NCBI GenBank assembly: GCA_963708645.1 | Contig: CAVPTA010000003.1 | Coordinates: 186,001-250,000, forward strand | Source: RYN-133 sp963708645 | GTDB lineage: Bacteria; Actinomycetota; Actinomycetes; Mycobacteriales; Jatrophihabitantaceae | Reading direction: 5' to 3' | DNA: 64,000 nucleotides | In this document: positions 16,008 to 24,533 of the stretch, piece by piece | Position numbering within the stretch: position 1 is the first letter of the stretch | Layout: the number at the start of each line of letters is the position of its first letter | Position numbers and translations under genes: made by a program | The notes under the pieces: model-generated | Database searches by the model: none | Told to the model about the DNA's origin: nothing | Seen by the model: only the letters and a program-made list of their open reading frames with translations

Positions 16008-16445
16008 ATGGGACGGACGGCTGACACCGCCGAGTTCGCGGACGCGATCGATCGGCTGACCATGTGGTTGCGCCGCAAGGTGCCGACCGCGGTCAGCTCC
16101 AGCACCATCACGACTCTGGACGCGCTCGCCGTCAACGGGCCGCTGCGCATCAGCGATCTCGCCGAGCGCGAGGCCATCAGCCAGCCCGGCATGACCAGCC
16201 TCGTCAACCGGCTCGAAGCCGCGGGGCAGGCCGAGCGCGTTCCCGACCCGACGGACGGGCGAGCGGCGCTCGTCCGGATCACCGAAGCCGGCCGGGCGCT
16301 GTTGACCCAACGTCATGCCGCTCGCGCCCTCGTGCTCGAACGCGAACTGCGCGACCTCGACGCAGCCGACCGTGCCGCGCTGCTCGCCGCAGTCCCCGCT
16401 GTCCATCGATTGATCACCCGAACCAAAGAAGGCGTCGCCAAGTGA
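16008..16445 (+). CDS. MarR family transcriptional regulator
   Basis: 145 aa with the MarR winged helix: 'STITTLDALAVNGPLRISDLAEREAISQPGMTSLVNRLEAAG' followed by the wing 'RVPDPTDGRAALVRITEAGR'. MarR proteins are dimers that leave DNA on binding small phenolic or lipophilic ligands. The stop overlaps the start of an MFS transporter gene (GTGA), so repressor and efflux pump are co-expressed. The palindrome immediately upstream is the likely autoregulatory operator. The inducer is unknown. Confidence 0.92.
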   Translation: MGRTADTAEFADAIDRLTMWLRRKVPTAVSSSTITTLDALAVNGPLRISDLAEREAISQPGMTSLVNRLEAAGQAERVPDPTDGRAALVRITEAGRALLTQRHAARALVLERELRDLDAADRAALLAAVPAVHRLITRTKEGVAK

Positions 16446-17710
16446 GCTCACACCGCGCTGTCCAATCCCCGTTCAAGCAGCCGAAGGCGGTCTGGGCAGT
16501 CGCCTTCGCCTGCGTCATCTCGTTCATGGGCATCGGCCTCGTCGACCCGATCCTCGCCTCGCTCAGTTCGAAGCTGCACGCCAGCCCGAGCCAGGTCGAG
16601 TTGTTGTTCACGAGCTACCTCGTCGTCACTGCAGTCGCCATGCTGGTCACCGGCTGGGTCTCGAGCCGCATCGGTGCGAAACGCACGCTGATCGCCGGGC
16701 TGGTGTTGATCGTCGTGTTCGCCGCCTTGGCCGGTTCGTCCGACAGCATCGGCGGCATTGTCGGCTTCCGAGCAGGCTGGGGTCTGGGCAACGCGCTGTT
16801 CATCGCGACCTCGCTCGCCGTGATCGTGAGCTCGGCCAGCGGCGGCTTCGCAGGCGCGATCATCCTGTACGAGACCGCGCTCGGCGTCGGCATCGCACTC
16901 GGGCCGCTGCTCGGCGGCGAGCTCGGTTCGATCAGCTGGCGCGGCCCGTTCTACGGAGTCTCGGTGCTGATGGCGATCGCGATGATCGCCACGATCATCC
17001 TGCTGCCGAAGACACCGCCGAGTGGACACCGCGAGAAACTCAGCGAACCGATCAAGGCGCTCAAGCACCGCGCCCTGGCGACGACCAGCGGCGTCGGCCT
17101 GCTCTACAACTGGGGCTTTTTCACCCTGCTCGGCTACTCGCCGTTCCTCATGCAGCCGATCTCACCGCAGCAACTCGGCCTCGTGTTCTGCGCCTGGGGC
17201 GTGCTCGTCGCCGTGTTCGCCGTCTGGGGCGCTCCCTGGCTGAAGGGACGGTTCGGCACCGCGCGGACGCTCTACGGGAACTTCGTGCTGATGGCGGCCG
17301 ACCTCGCCGTGATCGGCATCTGGCCCGACTCGAAGACGACGGTGATCGTGGCGGTGATCGTGGCCGGCGCGTTCATCGGCGTGAACAACACGCTCGTCAC
17401 GACAGCGGTCATGAGCATCGCGCCGGTCGAGCGGCCGGTCGCGTCGGCGACCTACGGATTCGTCCGGTTCATCGGCGGTGGCCTCGCGCCCTACGCCGCG
17501 GGCAAGCTCGTCGAGGCGTTCAATCCGCACGTCCCGTTCGTGATCGGCGCCGGGACGGTGCTGGTCGCGGCGGTGCTGCTCTCAACCGTCCACCGCGCGC
17601 TGCGCGACGCGGACGAGGGCGCGATTGCGCAGCCCGAAACGGACGAACTCGATCGAGTCGAGCGCGAAGCAGAGCTGCCGGTCGGTGCCGTGATCGGCAC
17701 CGAGAACTGA
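16442..17710 (+). CDS. MFS transporter
   Basis: 422 aa with about 12 predicted membrane helices and the MFS inter-helix motif 'GWVSSRIGAKRTLIAGLVL' between helices 2 and 3. The family resembles ACDE-type drug/proton antiporters. GTG start overlaps the MarR stop, and the arrangement marR-efflux pump argues for export of a toxic compound sensed by the repressor. A charged C-terminal tail ('QPETDELDRVEREAELP') follows the last helix. Substrate unknown. Confidence 0.9.
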   Translation: MSSHRAVQSPFKQPKAVWAVAFACVISFMGIGLVDPILASLSSKLHASPSQVELLFTSYLVVTAVAMLVTGWVSSRIGAKRTLIAGLVLIVVFAALAGSSDSIGGIVGFRAGWGLGNALFIATSLAVIVSSASGGFAGAIILYETALGVGIALGPLLGGELGSISWRGPFYGVSVLMAIAMIATIILLPKTPPSGHREKLSEPIKALKHRALATTSGVGLLYNWGFFTLLGYSPFLMQPISPQQLGLVFCAWGVLVAVFAVWGAPWLKGRFGTARTLYGNFVLMAADLAVIGIWPDSKTTVIVAVIVAGAFIGVNNTLVTTAVMSIAPVERPVASATYGFVRFIGGGLAPYAAGKLVEAFNPHVPFVIGAGTVLVAAVLLSTVHRALRDADEGAIAQPETDELDRVEREAELPVGAVIGTEN

Positions 17711-17715
17711 TTGCG

Positions 17716-18111
17716 TCAGCCGCGGGACGCGCGTCGGTACACCCGCCATGCGGCGATGATCAGCGGCACTTGCATCGGTAACCGCAGCAACGTGCCGACC
17801 TGCATCGCGCGGCTCGTCCCGCGGCGGGCGTCTAGCGCCATCTGGATGTTGCCGGGCAACACACCGACGAACAGCCCGGCCGCGGCGAGACCGCCGAGAC
17901 GCCGGGTCGACGGGAGCGCGAGCGCTGTCGCGACACTCAGCTCGGCAACCCCAGCGCCGTAGGTCCAGGTACGTGGCGAGCCGGGAAGTTGCGGCGGAAT
18001 CATCGCGTCGTAGATCTTCGGGATCGCGAAGTGTGACACCCCGGCGCCGGCGAGCAGCGCCGCCAAGGCATGGGCGCTGGACGGGGCAGACCTGCGCGAC
18101 AGCTTCGGCAT
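17716..18111 (-). CDS. DoxX family membrane protein
   Basis: 131 aa with four hydrophobic segments, fitting the DoxX/DoxD-like family: 'ALAALLAGAGVSHFAIPKIYDAMIPPQLPGSPRTWTYGAGVAEL', 'GGLAAAGLFVGVLPGNIQMALD' and 'MQVPLIIAAWRVYRRA'. The ATG at 18111 is chosen because the upstream part of the frame lies in the kinase promoter region. It is convergent with the MFS gene and divergent from the kinase gene. Function is unknown; some relatives take part in membrane-linked redox processes. Confidence 0.8.
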   Translation of the reverse strand: MPKLSRRSAPSSAHALAALLAGAGVSHFAIPKIYDAMIPPQLPGSPRTWTYGAGVAELSVATALALPSTRRLGGLAAAGLFVGVLPGNIQMALDARRGTSRAMQVGTLLRLPMQVPLIIAAWRVYRRASRG

Positions 18112-18198
18112 GACCAACACTCTGGCAGGGAGTGCGGTGCTGCGCGCGTTGATACGCTCGCGCAGCCAGCGAGTCGAACGCCCCCGCGGAGGATGCAC

Positions 18199-20079
18199 GT
18201 GGCGCGACTGCGCATCGGTGCCCGCGGTGAACGCGGGCACGAGTTGTTCCCCGGCTTCACCGATGTCTCCGAAATCGGCGTCGGCAGCCTGGCCACCGTG
18301 TTTCGTGCGCGCGAGATCGCGACGCACCGGCTGGTTGCGCTGAAACTGCTCAACGTCCGCGACGCATCGCCGCGTGCGATCGAGTCGTTCGAGCGCGAGT
18401 CAATCGCGCTGGGTGCGCTGAGCTCGCACCCGAACATCGTCACGCTGTACCGCACCTTCCGGACCCCGGACGGACGGCCCGTCCTCGTGCTCGAGCTGTG
18501 CACGGGGGCGGTGTACGACCGCATCCACGGCGGTGCCGGGCGTGCCGGTGGCCGAGGCGGTGGCGATCGGTGTCAAGATCGCCGGCGCGCTCGAGACCGC
18601 ACACCGCGGCGGGATCCTGCACCGCGACGTGAAGCCGCAGAACATCCTGGTCACCGATTTCGGTGAGCCGGCGCTCGCCGACTTCGGGGTGGCAATGCTG
18701 CAGTCGGCGACGCAGACCACCGCCGGACTGTTCGACTTCACCACCCTGCACGCCGCACCGGAACTGCTCGAAGGCGGCGGGACGTCAGCGGCCACGGACG
18801 TCTACGAACTCGCGTCCTCGCTGTATCAGCTGATCGCGGGCAAGTCGGCCTTCCGCGCCTTCGAGGGCGAGTCGCCGGCGTCGGTGATCCTGCGCATCCT
18901 GCGCGACCCGGTTCGTCCGCTGTCGGGCGCGGACGTCCCGCTCGCGCTGTCGGACCTGCTGATCCGCGCGATGTCGAAGCAGATGGACGAGCGGCCGCCG
19001 ACCGCCGCGGAGTTCGCCGCCGAGCTGGCAGACGTCGAGATCGCGCAGGGCTGGCACCGCACCCAGTTCCTCATCCGCGATCCCGGACCGCTCGGCGGTC
19101 GGACCGGCGCGACGGTGACCCGGATGCCGGACGATGTCACGCGCGGAGTGCCCTCGACGCTGGCACCGTCGCAACCGCTGCATCCCGAGGAACTGGAGCG
19201 TCTGCGGGCGCAGCTGGCCGGCGTTGCCGAGCCGCAGGCCGAGCCGCCGACCGAGCTGTCGGCCGAGCCGCCCGCCGAACCGCCCGCAGCGATCGACGAT
19301 GCGGGCGGCTGGACGGCGCCGCCGGCGGAAGGTCCGCGCCGACCGGTGCCGCCGCCGCCCGTTGACGGGTGGTGGTCGGCCCCGCCCGTCGGGGTCGAGC
19401 CGACGCAATACCGACCGCCGGACTGGGGCACCTTCGTGCCACCCGTGCCGATGTCCGCCGCGGCCCATCCGGAGCCCGCGGCCCCTCCGGAGCCCGCGCC
19501 AGACCTCCGGAGCCCGCGAGACCTCCGGAGCCCGCGGCCGAGAACGCCGACGAGCCCGATCCGCCGGCGCCGCGTCCGCGCCGGGTGCCGGTCGACATCG
19601 ACGACGACTATTTCCCGGCGCGCCGCCCGGCCCATCTCGACCAGCCGGTCCCGCTCGCAGAGACACCGCCTGGCAGCGCCCCCGACGCCGTCCCGATCTG
19701 GGCCGTTCGGCAGCCGCCGCCCGCAGCGTCACCGCAGTTCAGCCCCGATCTGTCGCTCGACCCGATGTCGCTGCGCCGCAAGATCACGATCCGATCGGGC
19801 GCGTCGGCTGTGACGGTCGACGCGCGCGAGCTGCGGCTGCGCACCTGGTTGCGGCGCACGACCATCGCCTGGTCGGACGTGCTCGGCTTCGAAGCCCACG
19901 TCGACCCCCTGGGCGATCACCACGACGACGGGGCGGCCGGCCCCGGTCAGCTCGTCGCGCTGACGAGCGGCGGTCCCGTCGAGCTGCCCGGTACGCGGCG
20001 CGCGATGAGCGAGCTGCGCCACGTCCACGCCCTGTTGGATGCGTACCGGATCAGGGCCCAACGACTCGCGAACGGGTGA
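18199..20079 (+). pseudogene. Serine/threonine protein kinase with C-terminal PH-like domain (two frameshifts)
   Basis: Start GTG 18199 has a GGAGG six bases upstream. Frame 1 encodes the N-lobe ('IGVGSLATVFRAREIATHR', 'VALKLL'). A one-base insertion near 18530 moves to the C-lobe with 'ILHRDVKPQNILVTDFGEP', 'ADFGVAML' and 'DVYELASSLYQLIAG'. A proline-rich linker of more than 100 residues follows. A one-base loss near 19500, inside a PPEPA repeat, leads to a last domain of about 100 aa ('KITIRSGASAVTVDARELRLR') that looks like a bacterial PH domain. Corrected length is about 626 aa. No transmembrane segment is seen, so it is a soluble kinase. It begins the type VII locus and may phosphorylate its components. 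All conserved kinase residues are intact once the frame is fixed. Confidence 0.75.
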
Positions 20080-20202
20080 GATCTGCGGTTTGATCGGATG
20101 CGTACCACTTGTTCCATCTGACGCACGATCTCACCGAGAACGACCCATTGTGATGACCTTTATTCAGTTGCGATTTCTTCTTCGAGGGACGGAGAGGCAG
20201 CC

Positions 20203-21315
20203 GTGTCTTTGGCCGATGCTGTCGCCGCTCTGCCCGGAGGCGGCGAGTTCGCCGCGTTGTGGACGCAAGTCAACGGCGATCCGGGAGCGATCAGCGACCT
20301 AGCAAACACACTCAGCACCGCCGCCGGAAAGGCGGAGGACAGCGCACGCACTATCAGCAGAACGGCGGGGGAAGTCGGCGACGCCTGGCACGGCCCGGCG
20401 GCGGACTCCTTCACCGGATACATGCACCATTTCGGCGCGGCCGCGGGCGCGGTGCACGCCGCGATGGGCAAGGCTGTGGCCGCCGTCGAGCAGGCGTCCA
20501 GCGCGGTCGACAGCGCCAAGCATCAGCTCACTGCGATCGCGAGCCGCATTCTCGACCGCGCACAACAACTCGCGCCGCTCCAGCACAACGAACAGGATCC
20601 GGGCGCGTACACCGCCGCGGTGCAACAAGCGATCAGCGAGGGATGCGCCGAGGCGAAGCCGGTCGTCGACCAGTTGGCCAACCAGCTCGAGCAGACCGCG
20701 TCGACCGTGCACGCCTGCATGGCGGGCGGCGGATTCGTCGGCATGACCGCAGCGAACTCCGGCACGTACCTGCCGGCCAAGGGCAGGCCGATCCAGTGGA
20801 ACCCGATTCCGCACGGCCTCGACCCGGGGACGACCCCGCAGTCGTACAGCGGTGCGTCGTCCGGTGGTGCGAACTCCGGTGGTGCGCCGTCCGGCGGTGG
20901 GTCGTACCCGACGAGCAGTGGCGCGGCCAGCGCAGGGCCACCGACTGCACCGCCATCGGGCAGCCTGGCTCAATGGATCGAGCAGGCCCGCCAGGTGCTC
21001 ATCAAGTCCGGCGTGCCGGCGAGCAAGATCAACGCCGATGACATCAATCTGATCATCCAGCACGAGTCGTCGGGCAATCCGCACTCCGAGAACGACTGGG
21101 ACGCCAATGCGGCAGCCGGGCATCCGTCCAAGGGCCTGATGCAGACGATCGACTCGACCTTCAACTCCTATTCCCTGCCCGGGCACACGGACATCTGGAA
21201 TCCGGTCGACAACATCGTGGCCGGCGTGCGGTACGCGCTGTCGCGCTACGGCACGCTCGACAACGTCCCAGGAGTGGCCGCGGTGCACAGCGGCGGCTCG
21301 TATGTCGGGTACTAG
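20203..21315 (+). CDS. WXG100-like protein fused to a lytic transglycosylase (SLT) domain
   Basis: 370 aa. Residues 1-160 look like a type VII substrate: a helical hairpin with 'DAWHGPAADSFTGYMHHFG' at the turn and no signal peptide. A Ser/Gly/Pro linker (about 200-245) joins a C-terminal SLT lytic transglycosylase: 'INLIIQHESSGNPHSENDWD' with catalytic Glu288, 'GLMQTIDSTFNSY' and the 'NIVAGVRYALSRYGTLDNVPGV' end. The enzyme would cut glycan strands of peptidoglycan. The helical N-terminus suggests export by the ESX system encoded next to it, followed by local wall opening. The next gene is a similar fusion with a peptidase domain. Confidence 0.88.
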   Translation: MSLADAVAALPGGGEFAALWTQVNGDPGAISDLANTLSTAAGKAEDSARTISRTAGEVGDAWHGPAADSFTGYMHHFGAAAGAVHAAMGKAVAAVEQASSAVDSAKHQLTAIASRILDRAQQLAPLQHNEQDPGAYTAAVQQAISEGCAEAKPVVDQLANQLEQTASTVHACMAGGGFVGMTAANSGTYLPAKGRPIQWNPIPHGLDPGTTPQSYSGASSGGANSGGAPSGGGSYPTSSGAASAGPPTAPPSGSLAQWIEQARQVLIKSGVPASKINADDINLIIQHESSGNPHSENDWDANAAAGHPSKGLMQTIDSTFNSYSLPGHTDIWNPVDNIVAGVRYALSRYGTLDNVPGVAAVHSGGSYVGY

Positions 21316-21336
21316 GCCGACAACGGGGGAGACGCC

Positions 21337-22158
21337 ATGACATCGACGATCAAGTACAACCTGACCCAACTCGACCACTTCCGCAGCACCGCCGGTTCCG
21401 AGGCCGGCCGGGTCGGCGCGCTCGCCGACGGACTCGACCTGCCCACCAGCGGCGCGATGTTCGGGCAGAACGCGGGAGCGTCCGCGCTGAGTTCCGCGAT
21501 CAGCGCGATGGGTGAGCATCTGCAGAAAGAGTTCCTGCGGGCCGAGGAGCTCCTGCGCGACGTGTCGCGTTCGATCGACGCGGTGCAGTCGGCGATCGAA
21601 GAGGCCGACCGCAACGGCACACGCAATTTCGCAACCACGACTCCGGCGTCGGCGGGCGGAGGCGGCGCGACGTCCGGGGGATCGTCCGGGGGCGCGCCGG
21701 TGGCGTCGGCGAACCCGAACGTCGGCACGGCGCCGCCGGTCAAGTTCGGGACGGGCGTGAAGATCGATCTGCCGAGCGGGCTCGGCACCGTTGAGGCGCC
21801 GAACGCGAGGGCCGCCGGAGCGGTGCGTGAAGCGCTGACGCAACTCGGCGTGCCCTACGTGTGGGGCGGCGAGAGCGCGGGCAAGGGCTTCGACTGCAGC
21901 GGGCTCACGCAGTGGGCGTACGGCAAGGAAGGCATCAACCTGCCGCACGACGCCGCGGCCCAGAACATCGGGCAGCGGGTGGCCGAAAGCAACCTGGCGC
22001 CGGGAGACCTGGCCGTGTGGAACGGGCACGTGGCGATGTACATCGGCAACGGCAAGATGATCGAGGCGCCGCACACCGGCGACGTCGTGCACATCGTGCC
22101 GTTGCGCACCACCAACGCCGGCGACGCGTTCGAGGGCTTCTACCGTCCTTCTGCTTGA
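21337..22158 (+). CDS. ESX-type helical domain fused to NlpC/P60 peptidoglycan endopeptidase
   Basis: 273 aa. The first 100 residues are helical ('SAISAMGEHLQKEFLRAEELLRD') with no signal peptide, like T7SS substrates. After a Gly/Ser linker, an NlpC/P60 domain carries Cys187 ('GFDCSGLTQWAYG'), His231 ('WNGHVAMYIGNG') and a third polar residue further on. Such enzymes cleave the D-Glu-mDAP bond of stem peptides. It is 22 bp downstream of the transglycosylase fusion, so the pair probably acts together on the wall during secretion. RBS 'GGGGGAG' lies 6-7 bases before the ATG. Confidence 0.88.
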   Translation: MTSTIKYNLTQLDHFRSTAGSEAGRVGALADGLDLPTSGAMFGQNAGASALSSAISAMGEHLQKEFLRAEELLRDVSRSIDAVQSAIEEADRNGTRNFATTTPASAGGGGATSGGSSGGAPVASANPNVGTAPPVKFGTGVKIDLPSGLGTVEAPNARAAGAVREALTQLGVPYVWGGESAGKGFDCSGLTQWAYGKEGINLPHDAAAQNIGQRVAESNLAPGDLAVWNGHVAMYIGNGKMIEAPHTGDVVHIVPLRTTNAGDAFEGFYRPSA

Positions 22159-22271
22159 TCCGCCGAGGTTCGATCTGGTCTGGGCCGCTCGCTGTCTCTG
22201 TCCGCCGGCGGTGCACCGTCTCGTCCGCCGCTCGCTTCGCTCGGGCGGAGTCGTCGGCGCCCTGCTCGCGG

Positions 22272-22386
22272 CCGGCGACTTTGCATCCGCCAATGTCGGT
22301 ATTGGCCGCTGATCGGCGATGCACAGCGACAATGCCGGGTGCAAAGTCGGCGGACTGCGACATTGCCCGGTGCAAAGTCGGCGGAC
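22272..22386. repeat. Three-copy REP-like repeat, two direct and one inverted
   Basis: A unit of about 28-30 bp occurs at 22326-22355 and 22357-22386 as direct copies (period 31, both with 'GGTGCAAAGTCGGCGGAC'). An inverted copy lies at 22272-22299 (reverse complement 'CCGACATTGGCGGATGCAAAGTCGCCGG'-like, differing at a few positions). The inverted copy can pair with either direct copy to give a long hairpin. The site lies between the convergent NlpC/P60 and T7SS genes and may serve as a bidirectional terminator or be a REP-type element. Confidence 0.6.
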
Positions 22387-22404
22387 GCCGACCGCCGGTC
22401 TACT

Positions 22405-23091
22405 TCAAAGCATCCGGCGTTCGGCCGGGGTGGGCTGGACGGTGGCGCGGTGAGCGCGGCGGTCGGCGATGACCAGCACGTCGTGGTCGTCGAGGGCGGC
22501 GACGGTCTCGGGGCCGCTGTCGCCGAGGCCGAGGGCAGTCGACACGGCGGTCGCGGCTTCGGTGCCGAGTCGGCACACCAGCACGACGTGTGAGCTGTCC
22601 AGCAGGGCGCGGGAGCGCTCGTTCACGCCGGCGCGGACGTGGATGGTGCTCTGCCACGCCATGCGCGGTGCGTACGTCTCGGGCGGGACGTCGCGGGTGT
22701 CCTCGATGACCACCAGCGGTGCGCCGACGCTGGGCGCGGGCAGCGCGCTGGCGTGGTCGGTGCGCACCGTGGCGACCGGCCGTTGCCCGCCGATCACGTT
22801 GACGAAGTACTCCCACGCAGTCGCACGGTCGGTCGCAATGACCACGTTCGCGCCCAGGCCCGCTATGCGGATGGTGATCAGCCGCGCGAGCCACGGGTCC
22901 TCACACAGCAGCGCTACCCGCGTCGGCACCGGCCGGATCAGCTCGATCATGATGTCGCCGCGCGTCGCGGTGGTGCCGAACGGCATCCCGCCGGCGAAGA
23001 CGTTGGCGGCCAGGTAGCTCAGCTGCGGGGTGTGCGCCAACAAGCTGGGCAGCACCTCGTTGCCGGCGGCGGACAGTTCGTTGCCCGGCAT
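22405..23091 (-). CDS. Type VII secretion-associated protein of unknown function
   Basis: 228 aa. The ATG at 23091 overlaps the eccE stop (ATGA), so it is co-translated with eccE. There is no signal peptide or membrane segment. The sequence has two alternating alpha/beta halves: 'RVALLCEDPWLARLITIRIAGLGANVVIATDR' looks like a Rossmann-type beta-alpha-beta, and 'APLVVIEDTRDVP' and 'HVVLVCRLGTEAATAVS' are further buried strands. It also has 'DDHDVLVIADRRAHRATVQPTPAERRML'. I do not recognise a family. Position suggests a cytosolic accessory of the EccE/EccB membrane complex. Confidence 0.7.
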   Translation of the reverse strand: MPGNELSAAGNEVLPSLLAHTPQLSYLAANVFAGGMPFGTTATRGDIMIELIRPVPTRVALLCEDPWLARLITIRIAGLGANVVIATDRATAWEYFVNVIGGQRPVATVRTDHASALPAPSVGAPLVVIEDTRDVPPETYAPRMAWQSTIHVRAGVNERSRALLDSSHVVLVCRLGTEAATAVSTALGLGDSGPETVAALDDHDVLVIADRRAHRATVQPTPAERRML

Positions 23092-24439
23092 CAGATCCCA
23101 CCGATGGGGACGGTGGCGCGCAGCCCGAGATGCTGCACGGCGTCCAGCGGCTGCAGTATCACGCCGGCGCGCCGCGCCGTAGTGCGCAAGTCGCGAGCCG
23201 CGCTCGTGACAGCGTCGGTCGAGCGGCACGTCAGCCGCACGATCGTCCGCGTCGACCAGCCGCCGGACGGCAGCGGTCGGCCCTGCACGCCGAGGGCATA
23301 CGCGAACACGTTCCCGATCGGCAGGTCGGCCAGCGCGGGACGACGCACGTCGGTCACCACGAAACTGCGGTGCGCCATCCGCGTCGAGGCGACGTAGCGC
23401 ACCGACTCGGCCCACCGGATGATCGGGTCGTAGGGCGTGGCCTGGTGATAGAAGCTGTCGGCGATCGCCCGGGCCGCCTCGACGGAGTCGAGCACGCGCG
23501 CGTCGATGCCGTGCTCGCCGCACGCTGCACGAATGCGGCTCAGCGCCGCCGACAGCACGCGTGCGATTCCCGTGTTGCCGCCGCCGCGCGCGGCGATCGC
23601 AGCTGCAGCGCTGGCCGGATCCAGCCGCACCGTGACGTACGCGCTGCGATTGCGTACCCGCGCGCGCGACCCACTGAGTTCGGCAGCTGCCGCGGCGATC
23701 AGCGGCGACAGTTGCGCGTCCTGCTCGCCGACGATCGTCTGTGTCAACACCTGCACTGCGTCGAGACCGAGATCCTGACCCTCGAGCGAAGCCATGATCG
23801 CTGCCACCGGCATGTTGTCGGTCGTGTTCCGGGTGCGCACGATGCCGCCCGGGCGGTCCGATGCGCAACGTCGCCGCACACGTCCCGGACCACTGCACGA
23901 TGCCCATCCGGTCGCCGTCGTGCGTGCGGCCCTCCCACATCGTCATGCCCGGGTAGAACGCCTCGAGTTCCGGCGGCGCCTCGATGTTGTCGAGCTCGGC
24001 ACGTCCTGCCGGCGCCAGCTCGCCGGGCGTCACCGTTTCCTCGCGACGGCGCTCGCCCGCGTACCCGGCCGCCGCGACGAGCGTCTCGCGCTGGCGGAAC
24101 AGGTACGCGATGCGCAGCACCACCCATGTGCCGATGCGGATGCTGCGGCGGCGTAGCAATGCCGCAACGATGATGAGCACGCCGATCGCAACGGCGATTG
24201 CGGCAACGAGCACCTTCTTCTCCGCGACCAGCAACGCACACAACGCGATCAACTCGATCGCGACGAGCGTTGTCACCGGAATGCCGAGCAGCCCCAGACC
24301 GACTCGATGGCGACTGCGGCGGACGGACCCGGCCGAACGCGGCCGGCTCGCCGGACCCGCGCCGCCGCCGACCGCCCGCCGGACCGGGCGCGCTTTCGTC
24401 GGGGGACCTGTCGACGCGGTCGGGTGCGGTCGTCGACAT
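23091..24439 (-). pseudogene. eccE: Type VII secretion protein EccE (two frameshifts)
   Basis: ATG at 24439. An Arg/Pro-rich N-terminus leads to two membrane helices ('GLGLLGIPVTTLVAIELIALCALLVA', 'VLVAAIAVAIGVLIIVAALL'), then a large extracytoplasmic domain with 'FYPGMTMWEGRTHDGDRMGIVQW' and 'GWSTRTIVRLTCRS', as in EccE. Reading needs one extra base removed near 24302 (before 'GLGLLG') and one near 23858 (between 'TLRI' and 'DRPGGIVRTRN'). With both removed, the frame runs to the TGA at 23091. EccE is the peripheral subunit of the ESX membrane pore. It is divergent from eccB. I think the shifts are sequence errors, because the restored protein has no other damage. Confidence 0.75.
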
Positions 24440-24533
24440 GATCGCTTCACCCCGTCGTCGTCCGGATAGCTTCGGCACGGAATGCTATATGTAGGACCAT
24501 CGCCGTGATCGACATCGAGATCGGAGCCCGCCG

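Noticed and set aside
20080..20202. Small RNA or promoter between the kinase and the SLT gene
   Set aside because: The gap is only 123 bp, with no clear stem-loop or promoter hexamers. A GGAGAGG ribosome site is the only recognisable element.
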